Shown piece by piece: positions 1 through 9,399 of a stretch of DNA of 64,000 nucleotides. Source of the DNA: Pirellula staleyi DSM 6068 (GTDB lineage Bacteria > Planctomycetota > Planctomycetia > Pirellulales > Pirellulaceae); NCBI RefSeq assembly GCF_000025185.1, contig NC_013720.1, forward strand, positions 6,132,200-6,196,199, read 5' to 3'. The notes under the pieces were generated by a model that was not told where the DNA came from, ran no database searches, and worked only from the letters and a program-made list of their open reading frames with translations. Every line of letters starts with the position of its first letter. Within the stretch, counting starts at the first letter, position 1. Both the position numbers and the translations under genes were made by a program.

Positions 1-360
1 GTTGGCGAGCGTTTGCGCCTCGACACCTTGGGCAGCATCGACCACCAGGATCGCACCTTCACAGCATGCGAGCGAGCGGGAGACTTCATAATGAAAGTCG
101 ACGTGGCCGGGAGTATCGATGAGATTCATCTCGAACTCGACACCATCGCGCACATAGGCCATGCGTACTGCGCGGGCTTTGATGGTGATGCCACGATCGC
201 GCTCGAGCTGCATGTCGTCGAGAAGTTGCGCTTGCATCTCGCGCTTGGCGACGGTGCCGGTGAACTCCAGCAGACGATCGGCCAGCGTGCTTTTGCCATG
301 GTCAATATGGGCGACGATGCAAAAATTTCGGATCTGTTTGGGGGCGGCAACTTTAGCCAT
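1..360 (-). CDS. lepA: Elongation factor 4 (LepA), N-terminal part; 3' end outside window
   Basis: Translation-factor GTPase that back-translocates stalled ribosomes. The first 120 codons are present: the start ATG is at 360-358 and the gene runs off the left edge. Visible motifs are the P-loop AHIDHGKST near residue 18, the switch I region with RGITIKA, and DTPGHVDF (G3) followed by a YEVSRSL stretch and [12 protein letters not shown]. The REM..Q.LDDM..ER pattern after the P-loop separates LepA from TypA/BipA and EF-G. The next gene upstream on the same strand is the ROK kinase, 140 bp away. Identity is firm despite the truncation, which is only the window boundary. Confidence 0.95.
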   Translation of the reverse strand, partial: MAKVAAPKQIRNFCIVAHIDHGKSTLADRLLEFTGTVAKREMQAQLLDDMQLERDRGITIKARAVRMAYVRDGVEFEMNLIDTPGHVDFHYEVSRSLACCEGAILVVDAAQGVEAQTLAN

Positions 361-500
361 AGGGAGCGAACCGTTTCAGCAGACAGCGGCGAAATGCAAA
401 CCATTCGAGCAGGACAAACTTGTCGCTCGCAGCATCTTAGGGATGGCGACAAGCGAACCAGCGATCGCGCGGCATCAGCGCGGGTGCGAGACCGTGCAAA

Positions 501-1529
501 TCAGCCTCGCTTTTTGTGATGGTCGACGCGGGCGATCCCGGCGGCGCCGATAAATCCGGCATCTCCCCCGAGCATCGCAAAATCGATCGTAGTCCGCTGG
601 GCAGGAATGCGAAAGGCGTACTGCGTCACGCCAGCCCGAATCGAGCCCAGAAAGCGTCGCCCCAAGGGAGACTGATGTCCCCCAAAATTCATTGCCCCGC
701 CGAGCACCACCGCCCCGGGATCGATGGTGTGCATCAAGCTGGTGATTCCCACTGCGAGATAATGGGCTAGCTCATCGATCAGCTCAATGGAAAACAGATC
801 CCCCTTCTCCGCCTCCTGGGCAATGAGCAGGGCCGAGAGTTCTTCATCGGCATCCAGTCGCACACGAATCGACGTATCTCTCCCCGTGGAAAGAAGTTCC
901 GACGCACGACGCACCAGGGCCGTGGCGCTACAGTACCCTTCTAAATGCCCCGGCTGACCACAGGGGCAAACTCGCGCCGTGGGGTTACAGTCGATGATGA
1001 TATGCCCGCATTCGCTGCCGTGGCTGTTTTCGCCATCGATCGACATATCGCCGATGATAATGCCCCCACCAACGCCCGTTCCTAGGGTCAGTAAGATCAT
1101 GCTATGAAAGGCTTTACCACTGCCGACCCAAAACTCGCCATACGCGGCGGCGTTGGCGTCGTTGGCAAAGCTGACCGGCAGTCCGAAGGCAAGCGAAACA
1201 CATTCGCGAATCGGAAAATGGAACCAGTGCGGCAGATTATGGGGCTCGAGGATTCGCCCTGCTTTAATATCGAGCGTTCCCGGTGTTCCGAGTCCAACGG
1301 CCGCCAAATCCGAGATCTTAAGTCCCAATTTGGCAAGCATTTCGGACACAAACGAGTGCGCCCGGCGAACAGCGTCGGCTGGTCCTGCCGATTCGTTGGT
1401 CGGAATCGATCCCCGGGCCAGAACGCGTCCCCGATCGTCGACGATACCAAGCTTAAGGTTGGTCCCTCCGACATCAAATCCGAGGAAGAGGGGCTGTTGT
1501 GCTTTGTCGAGCGAAACGGTCTCGTACAC
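501..1529 (-). CDS. ROK-family glucokinase
   Basis: Predicted cytoplasmic sugar kinase, most likely phosphorylating glucose with ATP. The 342-residue protein has the ATP-binding phosphate loop GFDVGGTNLKLGIV at residues 17-30, a FANDANAAAYGE segment containing the catalytic Asp, the TLGTGVGGG loop, and the ROK zinc site GHxxxD followed by a CPCGQPGHLE cluster. Length fits the family. The start is a GTG at 1529 preceded by AAAGG at a good distance. It could instead act on another hexose or on an N-acetylated sugar; the sequence alone does not fix the substrate. It lies upstream of lepA on the same strand and is divergent from the deacetylase gene. Confidence 0.9.
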   Translation of the reverse strand: MYETVSLDKAQQPLFLGFDVGGTNLKLGIVDDRGRVLARGSIPTNESAGPADAVRRAHSFVSEMLAKLGLKISDLAAVGLGTPGTLDIKAGRILEPHNLPHWFHFPIRECVSLAFGLPVSFANDANAAAYGEFWVGSGKAFHSMILLTLGTGVGGGIIIGDMSIDGENSHGSECGHIIIDCNPTARVCPCGQPGHLEGYCSATALVRRASELLSTGRDTSIRVRLDADEELSALLIAQEAEKGDLFSIELIDELAHYLAVGITSLMHTIDPGAVVLGGAMNFGGHQSPLGRRFLGSIRAGVTQYAFRIPAQRTTIDFAMLGGDAGFIGAAGIARVDHHKKRG

Positions 1530-1706
1530 GCTCGGAACCTTTCATCGTACGTCAGAAGTGCTGATCCTGCCAATGGTTTGCGAAAGTATAAAGCCTCGAT
1601 GGTCCCGTGAACAACCGTCTTCGACTTGCTACCACTGGTAGGATTGCGGCAAGCGACCAACAGCAGCCCCTTTCCCGACATTGACCGACCACCCAGAGAG
1701 TTTTCG

Positions 1707-2423
1707 ATGACCTCGCTGACTAGCGTCCCTTTTCCCAAACTCGACGTGCTGGTGGTGGCTCCGCACCCCGACGATGCTGAACTTGGCTGCGGTGGCACGA
1801 TTCTGAAATTGCGGGCCGAAGGAAAGAAAGTCGGTGTGCTTGATCTCACCAGTGGTGAGCCCACACCCCACGGATCGCTCGAGATTCGCGCCTCGGAAAC
1901 TGCTCGAGCTACCGAAATCCTCGGGCTCGATTGGCGCGGCAATCTGGGGCTGCCCAATCGCATGCTCGAGCACACCCTCGAGGCTCGCAAAGCCTTGGCC
2001 AGTCTGATTCGTCAACTTCGCCCCGTTTGGCTGTTTGCTCCGTACTGGGAGGATGCTCATCCCGATCACGTTGCGGCAACTCCGCTGATCGAGGCAGCCC
2101 GCTTTTGGGCCAAGCTCAGTAAGACCGATATGCCGGGCGAACCGTGGCATCCCGCACGGGTTTATCACTACTACTGCGTCCATTTGAAGATGGTGCCGCA
2201 GCCCGCCTTTGTGGTCGATATCAGCGACGTGTGGGAACAGAAAATCGCTTCGATTGCGGCCTACGAAAGCCAGTTCATCACTGGCCGCACTGCCACCCCC
2301 ACGTTCCTCGAGCGACTCCGCGAAGAAGCCGCCTTTTGGGGCAAATCGATTGGCGTGAACTATGGCGAGCCCATCACCAGCCGCGAACCGATCGGCATGA
2401 AAAGCCTCGCCTCGCTGGTGTGA
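1707..2423 (+). CDS. PIG-L family deacetylase, BshB1-like
   Basis: Zinc-dependent N-acetyl hydrolase of the PIG-L/LmbE fold. The 238-residue length and the opening DVLVVAPHPDDAELGCGG match BshB1, which deacetylates GlcNAc-malate in bacillithiol synthesis. Metal-ligand motifs are HPDD near residue 20 and HPDHVA near residue 115. The ATG at 1707 is chosen over an in-frame upstream TTG at about 1626 because homology begins right after it. No bshA or bshC gene is visible nearby, so the bacillithiol role is family inference; a general sugar N-deacetylase is the alternative. Confidence 0.85.
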   Translation: MTSLTSVPFPKLDVLVVAPHPDDAELGCGGTILKLRAEGKKVGVLDLTSGEPTPHGSLEIRASETARATEILGLDWRGNLGLPNRMLEHTLEARKALASLIRQLRPVWLFAPYWEDAHPDHVAATPLIEAARFWAKLSKTDMPGEPWHPARVYHYYCVHLKMVPQPAFVVDISDVWEQKIASIAAYESQFITGRTATPTFLERLREEAAFWGKSIGVNYGEPITSREPIGMKSLASLV

Positions 2424-2726
2424 TGAAACCAGGGCAAGCATGTGCAACCGCGCTCTATACCACAGACGCTGCGTGGGACTTTCAGACCCCACCGAAATTC
2501 CCCAAACAACCACAAACAACGCTCAATATAGGTACAAAACAAGCACCTAATAGCTTGATTGTATGGTGTAACGAGCTTGTAATGGAGAGCAAAAATCGCT
2601 TGAGGCATTCCGCAGAGACGCCTACAATGAGGGGCGAGCAATCCCCCATCAAGAAGACTCTTTTCATACTCGCGGCACCGCAAAGCAGTTCTCTTTTTTG
2701 CAAACCTCTCCATCTCGGGCGGAAGC
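2424..2726. other. Intergenic region, leader of the lipoprotein gene
   Basis: No gene is seen. The stretch is A+T-richer than its flanks and carries one promoter-like pair (listed separately at 2555-2583). No terminator-type hairpin is evident behind the deacetylase gene. Confidence 0.5.
2555..2583 (+). promoter_or_regulatory. Possible sigma-70-type promoter for the lipoprotein/DUF1559 genes
   Basis: TTGATT (2555-2560), a 17-bp spacer and TGTAAT (2578-2583) resemble -35 and -10 boxes. They lie about 145 bp upstream of the lipoprotein start in an A+T-rich patch. Pattern match only; planctomycete promoter consensus is poorly defined. Confidence 0.35.
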
Positions 2727-3143
2727 ATGACTCAGAAACAGACTTCGTTCTGGCCACTTCTTCGTTTTCTTGTCCTGCTGAGCAGCGTGGGTTTAACCAG
2801 TGCAATCGGCTGCGGCAGTAGTGGTGAATTTGGCACAGCCAGCGCTAGCGGAACGGTCACCTTGAATGGACAGCCGGTGCCCGACTTGGTCGTCACCTTT
2901 ACCCCCAAGCCTGCCGCTGGAAACACTAATCCCGGTAAATCGGCGACCGGGCGCACCGATGCGCAAGGCAAGTTCACCTTGTCGACCTACAGCATGGGCG
3001 ACGGAGCAATTGTCGGCTCCCACCAAGTGGCTGTCAGCTTAGATGGCCCCAATCCAACTCCACCGGGCAAGCTGCCGGACAACTACATTCTCGAAGTCAA
3101 ATCCGGAAGTAATGACTTCGAAATTACGTTGTCTCCCTACTAA
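2727..3143 (+). CDS. Small lipoprotein with carboxypeptidase-regulatory-like (transthyretin-like) domain
   Basis: A 138-residue exported protein. The N-terminus is a basic stretch, a hydrophobic segment and a lipobox-like SAIGC at about residue 29, so it is probably lipid-anchored in the periplasm or outer membrane. The rest is a single beta-rich domain: ASGTVTLNGQPV near residue 39, GRTDAQGKFTLST near residue 75, and a closing FEITLSP strand, the pattern of carboxypeptidase-regulatory-like folds. Such lipoproteins are very frequent in Planctomycetes and often stand beside DUF1559 genes, as here (138 bp upstream of one). The specific function is unknown. Confidence 0.8.
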   Translation: MTQKQTSFWPLLRFLVLLSSVGLTSAIGCGSSGEFGTASASGTVTLNGQPVPDLVVTFTPKPAAGNTNPGKSATGRTDAQGKFTLSTYSMGDGAIVGSHQVAVSLDGPNPTPPGKLPDNYILEVKSGSNDFEITLSPY

Positions 3144-3281
3144 TTTCAGAGGAGCACCTATCCTCTTTTGCTGATGACGATCCTTGGGATCTTCATCCAA
3201 CCACGGCTCATCACACGAATCATTCTTTGAGCATGACCTTTATTGACTCATTCTTCTGTTCCTTTCCTTGGGGTCCCTGAC

Positions 3282-4250
3282 ATGAAGACACTATTCCAAC
3301 TAAAAAACGTGCGTCAAAGAGTCAGAGAGAGAATTCAGCAGCGTGCATTTACGCTCGTTGAACTCCTGGTGGTGATTGCGATCATCGGCGTGCTCGTCGC
3401 GTTGCTGCTACCAGCGGTTCAAGCTGCCCGTGAGGCTGCCCGACGCATGCAGTGCGGCAACAACCTGAAACAGATCGGCATTGCAATTCACAACTATCAC
3501 GACACCAACAACTCCTTCCCACCATCGGCGGTGAAAGAGAAGTTGCAAGACGGGGGTGGCAGTGCCCAAGCGCTGGTATGGAGCGGATCAATCCTCCCCT
3601 TCATCGAGCAGAAGAACATGTTTGACTCGATTGTTGGGATGGGTTTCGGCATCAACTGGGCAGACGATAGCACCAACGAATTGATACTCCGCACCAAACT
3701 GCCAGCATTCCAATGCCCTTCTTCGCCTGACATGGGCCAGACCTGGGATGATGGAAGTGCCACTGCACGTCATCGTGCAAGCTATGGCTGTGTTGTTACG
3801 GGCACAGTCGGCTTTACTATCACCAGCAATGCAACCAACGGCGAAAGTAAGCACCACATGGACGATGGTGGCTACGGTCACGCTCGTTGGAATGGTCCAT
3901 TTTTGATGCAGAACAACACCACCACCTTCGGCGATATTATCGACGGCTCGAGCAACACGCTTTTTGTCGGTGAACGCTATCGCGATAAAGCAACGAACCG
4001 GAACTACATTTACGTCGGCACTCCCAACGGCCAAGACGAGCATGCACGCTGGTCCGGCTCCACAGGCATTCAGCTCAATTCGCTCGATACTGGCACACAG
4101 GGTTTCGCTGGCTTTCACAGCGCGCATCCGAGCGGAGCTCAGTTTGCTGTGGGGGACGGTTCTGTTCGATTGATTAACGAGAACGTCGATCGCTATATCT
4201 ACGCGTGCCTCGGCACGCGCAACGGCGGCGAAGCTGTGCAGATTCCGTAA
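3282..4250 (+). CDS. DUF1559 domain protein with prepilin-type N-terminus
   Basis: A 322-residue protein with a type IV pilin/pseudopilin leader: [16 protein letters not shown] at about residues 23-38, whose Phe-Thr-Leu-Val-Glu signature predicts N-terminal cleavage and methylation. It is followed by [14 protein letters not shown] and the DUF1559 body, ending in the typical GAQFAVGDGSVR motif. The ATG at 3282 is preferred to an upstream TTG at 3243. These proteins are massively expanded in Planctomycetes and are presumed to be pseudopilin-like envelope components; the function is not known. A clear rho-independent terminator follows. Confidence 0.9.
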   Translation: MKTLFQLKNVRQRVRERIQQRAFTLVELLVVIAIIGVLVALLLPAVQAAREAARRMQCGNNLKQIGIAIHNYHDTNNSFPPSAVKEKLQDGGGSAQALVWSGSILPFIEQKNMFDSIVGMGFGINWADDSTNELILRTKLPAFQCPSSPDMGQTWDDGSATARHRASYGCVVTGTVGFTITSNATNGESKHHMDDGGYGHARWNGPFLMQNNTTTFGDIIDGSSNTLFVGERYRDKATNRNYIYVGTPNGQDEHARWSGSTGIQLNSLDTGTQGFAGFHSAHPSGAQFAVGDGSVRLINENVDRYIYACLGTRNGGEAVQIP

Positions 4251-4588
4251 CCCGGAGCTGATGTTATGTCTCAGCGAGCAGCATCGACTTGAACGGTGCT
4301 GAAAATGTCACTGGATTGATCATTGAGGCGGCACGAGTGAAACATTCGGCCGCCTTTTTCGTGCGCGATCGACGCGAGATGTGCAAAGCGATAGATCAGG
4401 GTAGCTAGCAGTGGGAAGAGGCTGTTGGGCGCGATAGTTCAGAGCGTTTCTGCTGAAAAACTGGCGAAGCTACAGGGAGTTTGCCGATAAACGCGACTGT
4501 TCGGGCCTACTAGCGCGCCGAGGGATGTCGTATTTGCTGCGACAGCGGGTGCTAGCGGGGCGAAGCTGAGCAGGGATGGCTCGCGGCA
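4251..4588. other. Intergenic region with terminator
   Basis: Apart from the terminator at 4326-4359 I see no gene or repeat here. Confidence 0.5.
4326..4359 (+). terminator. Rho-independent terminator behind the DUF1559 gene
   Basis: Perfect 7-bp stem AGGCGGC/GCCGCCT with a 16-nt loop, followed directly by a run of five T. Confidence 0.75.
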
Positions 4589-5716
4589 ATGCGAAACGGA
4601 TTTTCACTACTGATGCTCCTCGCCTGCGCGACACTGGTCGCCGCTGGGAGTGGCTGTAGTGCGTTTCCCGATCGCGTCGTTCAGCCGCAGTATCACAATC
4701 CGTTTCCGCAGCTCTACAAAATCGCAATCTTGCCGTTCTACAACCAGTCGGACGAACCGACGGTGGATGGCGACGAGATTGCCATGGCCTACTACAACGA
4801 ATTGCAAGCAATTCCCGGCTTTGAAGTGATGCCGGTCGGTGTGGCCAAGCAATTGCTGCGGGCCAGTGGCATCGAGCCTCGCACGGGGAGCGATTTCCAG
4901 GAGCTAGCAGCTCGCATGGGGGTCGATGCGGTGCTGATTGGCAGCATCACGGAGTATTCCCCCTACTATCCGCCGCGAATGGGTCTGGCGGTCGACTGGT
5001 ATGCCGCCAATCCAGGGTTTCACCCGATTCCGCCTGGCTATGGCCTACCGTTTGGCACCGCCGACGAAGAGTTCATTCCCACGCCGCTGGTGCGCGAAGC
5101 CGAGTTCGCGCTCGCTCGCGAGCAGCTGAAAACGCAAACACCGGTGCCACCGGCAGTGCCGCAGTCGAGCCGCTCGCGCACTCCTACGCACGAAGCATCG
5201 CACACAGCTGGCAACAAGCTGCGTAGCGACAAGAATCCAGCACCCTCCAGCACCGATGCCGTGGGAACGGGTGTTGCGGAGGCATCAACCGGTTCTCTGC
5301 GAGAGCGCTCGCACGGTCGACTGGCTGATGGTGGTCAGCCAGCAACAGCAGCGATGTCGCCAGCAGCTCCACTGGGTCCTCCGAGCGACTTGCCGAGCGA
5401 CTGGCCCGACCCGCGCGGTTTCATTCCGCTAGCTCCTTCTCCGGAGCGTCCCCCATGGCGCCCTCAGAGCGACCCGATTGTTTCGCACACTCGGATTTAT
5501 CGTGGTCAGGACGCAGAGTTTACCGAACGCTTGGCAAACTATTTCTATTTTCGGGATGACGCCCGATTCGGCGGTTGGGAAGGATATCTGCAACGTCCCG
5601 AAGATTTCGTCCGTTTTTGCTGCCATTTGCATGTGACTGAAACGCTCGCAGCGAGAGGTGGGGCAATGCCGGGGCGAGTGGTGTGGCGCTGGCCAATTAG
5701 CCGATATGACCGGTGA
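4589..5716 (+). CDS. Lipoprotein with CsgG/DUF799-like N-terminal domain, function unknown
   Basis: A 375-residue predicted lipoprotein: hydrophobic leader with AAGSGC at about residue 23. Residues 40-125 (YKIAILPFYNQSDEP, a YNELQ helix, FEVMPV, then MGVDAVLIGSITEY) resemble the nucleotide-binding-like fold of outer-membrane lipoproteins of the CsgG/GNA1162 type. Residues 190-290 are low-complexity Ser/Pro/Thr/Ala. The C-terminal 80 residues form a separate segment (RIYRGQDAEFTERLANYFYF) that seems to sense or bind a partner. The start ATG has a weak GGGA upstream. It is followed by a small conserved gene 157 bp on. The family assignment is tentative. Confidence 0.65.
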   Translation: MRNGFSLLMLLACATLVAAGSGCSAFPDRVVQPQYHNPFPQLYKIAILPFYNQSDEPTVDGDEIAMAYYNELQAIPGFEVMPVGVAKQLLRASGIEPRTGSDFQELAARMGVDAVLIGSITEYSPYYPPRMGLAVDWYAANPGFHPIPPGYGLPFGTADEEFIPTPLVREAEFALAREQLKTQTPVPPAVPQSSRSRTPTHEASHTAGNKLRSDKNPAPSSTDAVGTGVAEASTGSLRERSHGRLADGGQPATAAMSPAAPLGPPSDLPSDWPDPRGFIPLAPSPERPPWRPQSDPIVSHTRIYRGQDAEFTERLANYFYFRDDARFGGWEGYLQRPEDFVRFCCHLHVTETLAARGGAMPGRVVWRWPISRYDR

Positions 5717-5873
5717 CGCACAAACGGCACGTAAGTCACCCGCAGCGTAACTACCCAACTACTATCGCTGCCAGCTACTAGCACGCGTGGAAAACCAGAT
5801 CCTCGCCGCTGATAGCAAGTGATCTGCCAGCCGGTTTTTGGCAGCGGATGCAAGCAACGTCTTTCGACAGCTG

Positions 5874-6257
5874 ATGAAGGATCGCCCTGTGACGCAAGAC
5901 ATCAACGTACTGGCTTTGGTCAAAGGCGAAGAGCGTTATATCTTCCTGTTCGACGACGCTCATCGCTCGGAAGCCTTGCGTACCCTCGGTCGATTTGCCT
6001 CGAATCCTCAGCTCAGTTTCTCGTGGTACGACGCCGCTGTCCTCTCACAGCGCATTCGCCAAGTGACGGAAGAAGCCGAAGAGGCTCGCGCCGCTGCTGA
6101 GGCTGAAACTGTCGCCGCTGATCCCGTGACCGGTGAACACGACGAACAGATTCGGATCGACATCCAGCCGATGCCCAAGATTGTGCCTCAGCCTCACATG
6201 AACAAGCCTCGCTTCAAACTTCCTTTGCCAAGCGATAACTGGCAAGCGGAAGAGTAA
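5874..6257 (+). CDS. Small conserved planctomycete protein of unknown function
   Basis: A 127-residue protein without a signal peptide. The N-terminal half (NVLALVKGEERYIFLFDD, then LRTLGRFASNP and SWYDAAVLSQRI) is compact alpha/beta and looks conserved; residues 65-90 form an Ala/Glu-rich helix; the tail is proline- and lysine-rich. The ATG at 5874 is chosen; a TTG 12 codons upstream is the alternative. It sits 75 bp before the recombinase gene on the same strand, a possible two-gene unit. I cannot name the family. Confidence 0.65.
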   Translation: MKDRPVTQDINVLALVKGEERYIFLFDDAHRSEALRTLGRFASNPQLSFSWYDAAVLSQRIRQVTEEAEEARAAAEAETVAADPVTGEHDEQIRIDIQPMPKIVPQPHMNKPRFKLPLPSDNWQAEE

Positions 6258-6332
6258 AGTAGCTCAAGCCACCCTGAAGCGGGCCCATTCCTTTGCTCGC
6301 TGGCACGGGCATTCTCCTGGGAGCCGATTGCG

Positions 6333-7304
6333 ATGCATGCCGCCATCGGACAGTTCCTGCGATATTTAGTGGTCGAACGTGGCGCGGCTGAACTCACCAG
6401 CAAAAGCTATCGCGAAGATCTGACATCGCTGGCCGATTATCTGACGCAAGCCTATGGCCGAGAGCCCAAGCCGAGCGAGATCACGCCGCTCGATCTGCGC
6501 GGCTACGTGAGTGCGCTGCACGAAGCGGGTTACGCCAAAACGTCGATTGCGCGGAGGCTCGCTTCGCTCCGCACGTTCTATAAGTTTGCGCAGCGCGAAG
6601 GGATGGCTGATTCCAATCCGGCCAAGCCACTTCGCAATCCGCGAAAAGATCGCAAGCTGCCGCACTTCCTGGCGGGGGATGAACTGGGCAAGTTGCTCGA
6701 AGCTCCGCCAGCCGACGATCCCGCAGGACTTCGCGATCGGGCGATGCTCGAAACGCTCTACTCCGCCGGTCTTCGCGTCAGCGAACTAGTCGGTATGAAC
6801 GACGAAGATCTCGACCTCGACGAAGGGGTTGTACGCATCCGTGGCAAAGGTTCAAAAGAACGGCTCGCGCCGCTTGGCTCGTTCGCGTTGCGGGCCATCA
6901 AGAAGTGGTTGGCGCATCGCAAATTGGCCTCGATTTCGGTCAGCAGCACGCGCAAATCGGCGAGCAAAGCGGGCCATGGTACACCCGTGTTTACCAACAA
7001 GTTCGGGAAGCGGCTGACGACCCGCAGCGTGGCCCGCATGCTGGAAAAATACTTGAAGCTCACCGGGCTCGACCTGCGCACCACACCCCACACATTGCGT
7101 CACACCTTTGCCACGCATCTGCTCGACCGTGGTGCCGACATTCGTAGCGTGCAAGAACTCCTGGGCCACAAGAGCCTCGTCACGACCCAGATCTACACTC
7201 ACGTCAGCACCGCTGCTCTCAAAGCGGTTTACGAGCGCGCTCATCCCCGCGCTCGCAACAAATCCGGCCGCCCCCCAAGCTCCAGCAGCAAAGAAGCGGG
7301 CTAA
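6333..7304 (+). CDS. xerC: Tyrosine recombinase XerC/XerD-like
   Basis: Site-specific recombinase, most likely for chromosome dimer resolution at dif. The 323-residue protein has an N-terminal SAM-like core-binding domain (residues 1-95: FLRYLVVERGAAELTSKSY, SIARRLASLRTFYKF) and the catalytic domain with SAGLRVSEL (first Arg), RGKGSKER (Lys), HTLRHTFAT (His-x-x-Arg), LLGHKS (His) and the IYTHVS tyrosine. All six active residues are present, so it should be active. An about 20-residue Ser/Lys-rich insertion lies between the Lys motif and the HxxR motif, and a basic Pro/Ser tail ends the protein. Standalone position and lack of phage genes favour a housekeeping Xer over an integrase. Confidence 0.9.
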   Translation: MHAAIGQFLRYLVVERGAAELTSKSYREDLTSLADYLTQAYGREPKPSEITPLDLRGYVSALHEAGYAKTSIARRLASLRTFYKFAQREGMADSNPAKPLRNPRKDRKLPHFLAGDELGKLLEAPPADDPAGLRDRAMLETLYSAGLRVSELVGMNDEDLDLDEGVVRIRGKGSKERLAPLGSFALRAIKKWLAHRKLASISVSSTRKSASKAGHGTPVFTNKFGKRLTTRSVARMLEKYLKLTGLDLRTTPHTLRHTFATHLLDRGADIRSVQELLGHKSLVTTQIYTHVSTAALKAVYERAHPRARNKSGRPPSSSSKEAG

Positions 7305-7349
7305 GCCTCTCGCTCGATCAGCGACGGAGACGATCATTTAGTGATGAGA

Positions 7350-7367
7350 GGCAGGCGGGAGCCTGCC
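7350..7367. repeat. Intergenic palindrome (GGCAGGC-type hairpin)
   Basis: Perfect 7-bp stem GGCAGGC/GCCTGCC with a 4-nt GGGA loop, in the convergent gap between the recombinase and the minus-strand gene at 7443. A related hairpin lies in another convergent gap at 42887-42912. Confidence 0.6.
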
Positions 7368-7397
7368 CTGCAGAAACTGCCCTATCAAGAAGAGTGT

Positions 7398-7414
7398 GGC
7401 CGGTGGAACCGGCC
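7398..7414. repeat. Second intergenic palindrome in the same convergent gap
   Basis: Perfect 7-bp stem GGCCGGT/ACCGGCC with a 3-nt loop. It is followed by CCTACTTCGGTGTG, resembling the flank of the hairpin at 31069-31090. It has no T run, so it is not a classical terminator. Confidence 0.55.
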
Positions 7415-7442
7415 CTACTTCGGTGTGTGATCGCCGAGCGAT

Positions 7443-8876
7443 TTAGCGGGAAGCGGTGGCTTCTTTGGTGCGGCGATCGACCTCTTGCTGCAGCGAGTTG
7501 TTGATCTCGACGAGTTGGCGATTCAGCTCTTTGTTCGAAAGATAAAGTCGGCTGAGATCAGCACGCGTCTTGTTCAGCTGCGTGGTGAGCGAAACCTGAT
7601 ACTTGCCCAGTTCATCGCGTTCGTAAGCCACTTTCGCGAGATCGGCAGTGAGCTTGGTCTTCACTGAATCGAGCTGGGCAATCTGCTCGTCAGCTTTGGC
7701 GGTGGCAGCGGCGATGGTGTCGATATCGCGCTGCATGTTGGCAATCGTGTCGGCCAACATTTTTGCCTTACGAGCTGCCAATTCAAAGCCACCTTCGTAG
7801 TCGTTCAAGCGGCGCTGATAGATCGGCTCGATCTTCTCCGCAATGCCGTCGTCAATCAGCTGCTGTGCCGTGGCGGTGTCGAACACCCCTTCGCTACCTG
7901 GCTCGAACTCCACTTCTTTGCCAGCTCGCAGGTGTGGAACGATCGCCATCCCTTCAGTGTCATACGGCGAGCCAGATAACGCGCCCGATGCAGTGGGAGC
8001 ATCCACCACCATCGTGTGCGTGCGAACAAACTTCACCTTCATCCAAACTTCGTCGGGCGAGTCGCTATCGTCGGCTCGCTGGCCATCTTTCACGTACGAA
8101 GCAATCAGTTTGTCGTAGTCGGCCTGCGAAACGCTCGCTGGTTTCGGAATCATGGCAGTGATCTGAGCGGCATCGAGCCCCTCGAACGCATCGTGTCCAT
8201 CCGGTGGAGCCGATTCGTAAAGCACCCAGGTGCCATCGACACGCTGAATGTCGGCAATCATTTCCGGCAGCAACGAGATTGCAGGCTGAACCGTGACCGA
8301 ATCGGGACCGACGCCGGTGACAACGAATTCGCCAAGATAGGCCATCGGAACCTTGTACAAGCCGTCAGCCGAGGGACCTTCTTTGAAAACGTGGAGGACC
8401 GTTTTGGCTTCGATGTTGTGTTTCTTCGGAGCAGCAGCGGCCGCAGGTGCAGCGGGATCGATGCCAGCCGCCGGAGGCGTGGTGCTGATGGTGGCGGTGC
8501 CGTCGGCGTTGATCGTGGGGGTGCATTCGCGCCAGACGCGGCCGCGATCAAGCAGCACGCGGGCGAGTTCTTCGCGGGCCGAATTCACCGAGGGAGTTTT
8601 TCCCAGGATGTCGGCTGGATCACCATGCGCAAGAAGTTCCTGCTTTTCGAGTTCGGCATCGAGGGCAGCAGCCGTTTTGTCGTGGAATTCAAGCCAGGCA
8701 TTTCGAGTTTTGAGCGTAAGCGAGGCGTAAACCACAAAGGCAACGGCCGCGCCGAACACGAAAAAACTAGCCGTGACGTGGAGCCAGCGCCACGTCTTGG
8801 TGTTCATGTAGGTGAGGAAGATGAAGAACAGGGCCAGAATGACGCCAAGCCCCTGAAATACAATCGCATTATCCAT
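7443..8876 (-). CDS. Membrane-anchored protein with C-terminal coiled coil, function unknown
   Basis: A 477-residue protein. Residues 5-25 (VFQGLGVILALFFIFLTYM) and 33-53 (HVTASFFVFGAAVAFVVYA) are two transmembrane helices; the remainder is probably extracytoplasmic. A Thr/Pro/Ala-rich linker sits near residue 150. Residues 165-220 hold a beta-rich domain, and the last 120 residues are a long coiled coil (repeated DTIAAATAKADEQIAQL-type heptads) ending in RRTKEATASR. The ATG at 8876 is preferred; an in-frame upstream start at 8951 adds only 25 non-hydrophobic residues. It resembles conserved planctomycete hypotheticals; no function can be assigned. Confidence 0.75.
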   Translation of the reverse strand: MDNAIVFQGLGVILALFFIFLTYMNTKTWRWLHVTASFFVFGAAVAFVVYASLTLKTRNAWLEFHDKTAAALDAELEKQELLAHGDPADILGKTPSVNSAREELARVLLDRGRVWRECTPTINADGTATISTTPPAAGIDPAAPAAAAAPKKHNIEAKTVLHVFKEGPSADGLYKVPMAYLGEFVVTGVGPDSVTVQPAISLLPEMIADIQRVDGTWVLYESAPPDGHDAFEGLDAAQITAMIPKPASVSQADYDKLIASYVKDGQRADDSDSPDEVWMKVKFVRTHTMVVDAPTASGALSGSPYDTEGMAIVPHLRAGKEVEFEPGSEGVFDTATAQQLIDDGIAEKIEPIYQRRLNDYEGGFELAARKAKMLADTIANMQRDIDTIAAATAKADEQIAQLDSVKTKLTADLAKVAYERDELGKYQVSLTTQLNKTRADLSRLYLSNKELNRQLVEINNSLQQEVDRRTKEATASR

Positions 8877-9399
8877 GGAGGGCTCGAATTCCAGTAGGAC
8901 GAAGAGTTGCCTTGCGACAGCCCCCTCGTGCCCGATCCTGTTGTGGGTCACCAGACGAAAGAAAAGGTCGCCCCACCGGCTTGCTACGCCCTCGAGGGGA
9001 GCAATGGGTAGAACGGGAGCGTGCGGCTTTGCGCCTCAAACTCTGCTGTCAGGATAATTTGGGCAAAGTGGAGCGTCAAGTTTTCCGGAGGTTCTCCGGC
9101 GTTTACCGGGCCCCTTGGGACGTCGCAAACGGCATTTTTTGCCGATCGTACCCCTACAAGTGGAATAATCGTTCAAGTCCGAACGCTTCGGGGCCCGAAT
9201 CTTTCTTACGGCGAATGGTTCGCTTCCTCGATCATTCCGCCGGTCAATCGTTCCCCCCACGATCGATCTCCCCCAGCGACGGAAAGTAGGCTCGGCATCT
9301 GATCGGATGCTGGGAGCTGCAGCGTCTCCTGGTGGTGGTCTGTCGGTTCAGTCAGAGCGATGTTGGGCCGCGCGGACCTTTGTAGGTACCAGCACGCGC
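8877..9399. other. Intergenic region between divergent genes
   Basis: It separates the minus-strand membrane gene from the MarR cluster, so it should hold promoters for both and probably the MarR operator. I see no convincing long palindrome; a short GGAGGTTCTCC inverted repeat occurs near 9089-9099. Confidence 0.4.
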